Source of the DNA: Pseudomonas kermanshahensis
Lineage (GTDB): Bacteria > Pseudomonadota > Gammaproteobacteria > Pseudomonadales > Pseudomonadaceae
Reading direction: 5' to 3'
Length of the DNA stretch: 64,000 nt
Assembly (NCBI RefSeq): GCF_014269205.2
Contig: NZ_JABWRY020000002.1
Span: 27,501 to 91,500, forward strand
In this document: piece after piece, positions 61,766 to 64,000 of the stretch
Layout of the letters: each line of letters starts with the position of its first letter
How positions within the stretch are numbered: position 1 is the stretch's first letter
Made by a program: the position numbers and the translations under genes
The notes under the pieces: generated by a model
The model's input: only the letters and a program-made list of their open reading frames with translations
What the model was told of the DNA's origin: nothing
Database searches by the model: none

Positions 61766-63292
61766 CTAAGCCCCAACCCCCGCCGTCGTCCGCAGCCGCC
61801 CCTCGATGCGCCGCTTCAAGCGCCGCTGCTCGATCAACAAGCGCGACCCATTGGCTGCATTGCTCCGGCCCCAGTCCTCAAGCAGTTCCAGGCACGAGTG
61901 GTCGATATAGCTGAGGTTACCCAACGGCACATGCAAGGTGGTCCCCGCCGGCACCGTGTCCAGCACCTGGGTCAACGCCGGCACCTTGAGGAAGGTCGCA
62001 GCGCCACTCAGGCGCAGTTCCATGTGCCCAGGCTTGCCCAGGCTCACCAGGTTGATTTTCAACCGCGCCGCCTTGAAGGCCAGCTTGAGCAAGGTCAAGG
62101 CAAAGCCCAGCAGTACGCCGGTCAGCAGGTCGGTGAAAATGATCGCCAAGGCCGTCGCCGCATAGGTGAACATCGGCATGCGGCCATACCGGCCCAACCC
62201 ACGAAACGCCTTGAAGTCCACTAGCTTGATGCCGGTAAACACCAGCACACCCGCCAAACTCGCCACCGGGATCTGCTGCAGCACACTGCTCAACACCACG
62301 ACAAACGCCAACAGCCACAAGCCATGGAAAATCGCCGAGGCTCGGGTCTGTGCGCCGGCCTGGACATTCGCCGAGCTGCGCACGATCACCCCGGTCATCG
62401 GCAGGGCGCCGAGCACACCGCACAGCATGTTGCCGATGCCTTGGGCGGACAGTTCGCGGTCGAAGTCCGAGCGCTGGCCGCTGTGCATACGGTCCACCGC
62501 GGCAGCCGACAACAGGGTCTCGGCACTGGCAATGAACGCCAGGGCGAATGCCGCCACCAGCAAGGTCGGGTCGGCCAGGTTCATCAGGTCATCCAGGCGG
62601 ATCCAGTCGATGGCCTCGGAAAGGTCTGCCGGCACCTGCACCCGGTTCACCGGCAGCGCCAGCCACAGGCTGATAGCGGTCATCGCTGCTACGCCCAGCA
62701 AGGCACCGGGCACGAACCGCAGCTGTTGCGGCCGCAAGCGCTCCCAGCCCCACATGATGGCGATGGTACCCAGCCCAAGTGCACCGGCTTGCCAGCCGGC
62801 CCCCGCGCTTTCCAATGGCAGGGCTGCGGCCAGGGTTGCCGGAAACGCCAGCAGGTTCTGCATGCCCGAAGGCTGCGGCGCCGTGTCGAACATCACATGC
62901 ACCTGCGACAGCACGATCAGCACACCAATACCCGCCAGCATGCCGTACACCACGGCCGGTGCCGTGACGCGGAACCAGCAGCCCAGGCGCAAGCGCCCCG
63001 CCAGCAATTGCAACAGCCCGGCCAGCAGCAGGATCGGCCCGAGCATGGCCACGCCGTGCTGGCGCACCAACTCGAACACCAGCACCGCCAAGCCGGCGGC
63101 AGGGCCACTGACCTGCAGCGGCGAGCCCGCCAGGAAGCCCACCACGACGCCACCGATGATACCGGTGATCAGGCCCTTGGCAGGCGGCATCCCCGAGGCG
63201 ATGGCGATGCCCATGCACAAGGGCAGGGCGACCAGAAATACCACCACCGACGCCAACAACTCTCGCGGCAAGGCCGCTTTCAACTGTGTCAT
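61766..63292 (-). CDS. SulP-family anion transporter with STAS domain
   Basis: 508 residues from ATG 63292 (MTQLKAALPRELLASVVVFLVALPLCMGIAIASGMPPAKGLITGIIGG). About 12-14 helices with the SulP inverted repeats (GSPLQVSGPAAGLAVLV; SAETLLSAAAVDRM), then a STAS domain from about residue 420 (HMELRLSGAATFLKVPALTQVLDTVPAGTTLHVPLGNLSYIDHSCLELLEDW). Next to a beta-carbonic anhydrase on the same strand, so bicarbonate rather than sulfate is the likely substrate. 198 bp after the carbonic anhydrase stop; that gap shows no gene. Confidence 0.85.
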   Translation of the reverse strand: MTQLKAALPRELLASVVVFLVALPLCMGIAIASGMPPAKGLITGIIGGVVVGFLAGSPLQVSGPAAGLAVLVFELVRQHGVAMLGPILLLAGLLQLLAGRLRLGCWFRVTAPAVVYGMLAGIGVLIVLSQVHVMFDTAPQPSGMQNLLAFPATLAAALPLESAGAGWQAGALGLGTIAIMWGWERLRPQQLRFVPGALLGVAAMTAISLWLALPVNRVQVPADLSEAIDWIRLDDLMNLADPTLLVAAFALAFIASAETLLSAAAVDRMHSGQRSDFDRELSAQGIGNMLCGVLGALPMTGVIVRSSANVQAGAQTRASAIFHGLWLLAFVVVLSSVLQQIPVASLAGVLVFTGIKLVDFKAFRGLGRYGRMPMFTYAATALAIIFTDLLTGVLLGFALTLLKLAFKAARLKINLVSLGKPGHMELRLSGAATFLKVPALTQVLDTVPAGTTLHVPLGNLSYIDHSCLELLEDWGRSNAANGSRLLIEQRRLKRRIEGRLRTTAGVGA

Positions 63293-63490
63293 GTTCACCG
63301 TGTTTCTCCATTTGTCTGTTGCACGGCCATTCCTCTGGCCGTGAGCACGTTGGCCCCTGAAAGACGCGCAGGCGCGGGCCGCCAGCGAGCATGCCGGCAA
63401 GGCAATCAGGGAATTCAAGGCAGCCGAAGGCCGCGCCACACCCCTACAGGGTGCAGCCGGCTATCAAGGTTCTAGCGGTGGAAGGGTCGC

Positions 63491-64000
63491 TTAGTAGCGG
63501 CCTCTCGGGGTAGCGCAGGGGATCGGCTCGCCCGCAGCCAGGGGCAGGAAGCTGTCGCTGGCAGCGTCATAGGCTTCGATCTTGCTGGTCTCGATGTCGT
63601 AGACCCAACCATGGATATACAACTCACCCGCCGCCAGGCGCGAGGCGACCGAGGGGTGAGTGCGCAGGTGATGCAGCTGGGCGATGACGTTTTCTTTGGT
63701 CAGCACCTGCATGGTCTCGTGCTCGCTGCCGCAGGAGCAGTTGTTCTCGACCACGGTGCGTGCCACTTCGGCATGGCGCAGCCAGGCGGAAACCGTCGGC
63801 ATCTTGGTCAGCGATTGCGGGTTGAGTACCGCACGCATCGCGCCGCAGTCCGAGTGGCCGCAGACGATGATGTGGTGTACACCCAGTGCCAGTACCGCGT
63901 ATTCGATGGCGCTGGAGACGCCGCCGTTCATCTGACCATACGGGGGCACCACGTTGCCGACGTTACGGGTCACGAACAGGTCGCCTGGCGAGCTTTGGGT
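63491..64000 (-). CDS. Beta-class carbonic anhydrase, C-terminal part (runs off the right edge)
   Basis: 170 codons present, N-terminus outside the window. TQSSPGDLFVTRNVGNVVPP and YAVLALGVHHIIVCGHSDCGAMRA give the zinc His and Cys (HSDCG) of the beta-CA fold; WLRHAEVARTV and LYIHGWVYDIETSKIEAYD are typical of the CynT/Can group. Interconverts CO2 and bicarbonate in the cytoplasm. Same strand and order as the SulP transporter downstream; together a probable bicarbonate uptake and hydration pair. Confidence 0.92.
   Translation of the reverse strand, partial: TQSSPGDLFVTRNVGNVVPPYGQMNGGVSSAIEYAVLALGVHHIIVCGHSDCGAMRAVLNPQSLTKMPTVSAWLRHAEVARTVVENNCSCGSEHETMQVLTKENVIAQLHHLRTHPSVASRLAAGELYIHGWVYDIETSKIEAYDAASDSFLPLAAGEPIPCATPRGRY

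Overview
The window is ordinary high-GC chromosome from a fluorescent pseudomonad, most likely the Pseudomonas putida group. Three things point there: the gene order (gcdH-gcdR-pntAA/AB/B; gltP; ivy-algB-kinB-ampDh2-dgcH-dsbA-cc4-engB-polA; thrB; znuA/zur-znuCB; katE; metNIQ; cox cluster; SulP transporter-carbonic anhydrase), the highly conserved AlgB and PolA proteins, and the many REP-type inverted repeats ending in TTCGCGGG or TTCGCAGC. There are no rRNA or tRNA genes, prophage, insertion sequence, CRISPR array or convincing pseudogene. Both end genes run off the window.

Layout. 1-4.9 kb: 5' part of glutaryl-CoA dehydrogenase, its divergent LysR regulator, and the three-gene split proton-translocating transhydrogenase. 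5.0-6.5 kb: an acetate/succinate-type CoA-transferase. 6.5-10.5 kb: the least understood part, with a DUF1127 gene, three tandem secreted DUF2388 paralogues and a large secreted protein carrying an HExxH motif plus a DUF4105 domain; TACTGTAC-type repeats lie in front of both transcription units. 10.5-17.9 kb: a GFA-fold protein and membrane proteins (citrate transporter, TerC, Na/Pi cotransporter-like, anchored M16 peptidase, DUF5924). 18.0-21.5 kb: a four-gene MCE lipid ABC transporter. 21.5-25.1 kb: a SpmAB-like protein and gltP, whose long upstream region holds a sigma-54-like promoter, two TTCGG-N4-CCGAA sites and an unexplained strong hairpin.

25.1-38.5 kb: envelope stress and cyclic-di-GMP genes (Ivy-like protein, DUF1328, BON protein, AlgB/KinB, CSS-EAL phosphodiesterase, AmpDh2-type amidase, DgcH-type cyclase, nuclease-fold protein, DsbA, cytochromes c, EngB). 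38.7-38.8 kb: between the convergent engB and polA genes lies an ErsA-type small RNA gene with a sigma-22/AlgU-like promoter and a clear terminator. 41.8-52.1 kb: thrB, zinc uptake with Zur, catalase KatE and methionine import MetNIQ. 52.2-60.8 kb: the aa3/caa3-type cytochrome c oxidase with its heme A and copper assembly factors; an exact CTATACT -10 hexamer-type element precedes coxB. 61-64 kb: an uncharacterised protein, a SulP-STAS anion transporter and a beta-carbonic anhydrase.

The genes form several coherent modules: electron transport and redox balance, envelope stress and alginate control, transition metal and amino acid import, and terminal respiration. The most interesting unexplained elements are the DUF1127/DUF2388/DUF4105 region with its shared repeats, the gltP upstream architecture, two structured intergenic segments (1611-1707 and 24907-24958), the ErsA locus, and REP families whose stem sequences co-vary.
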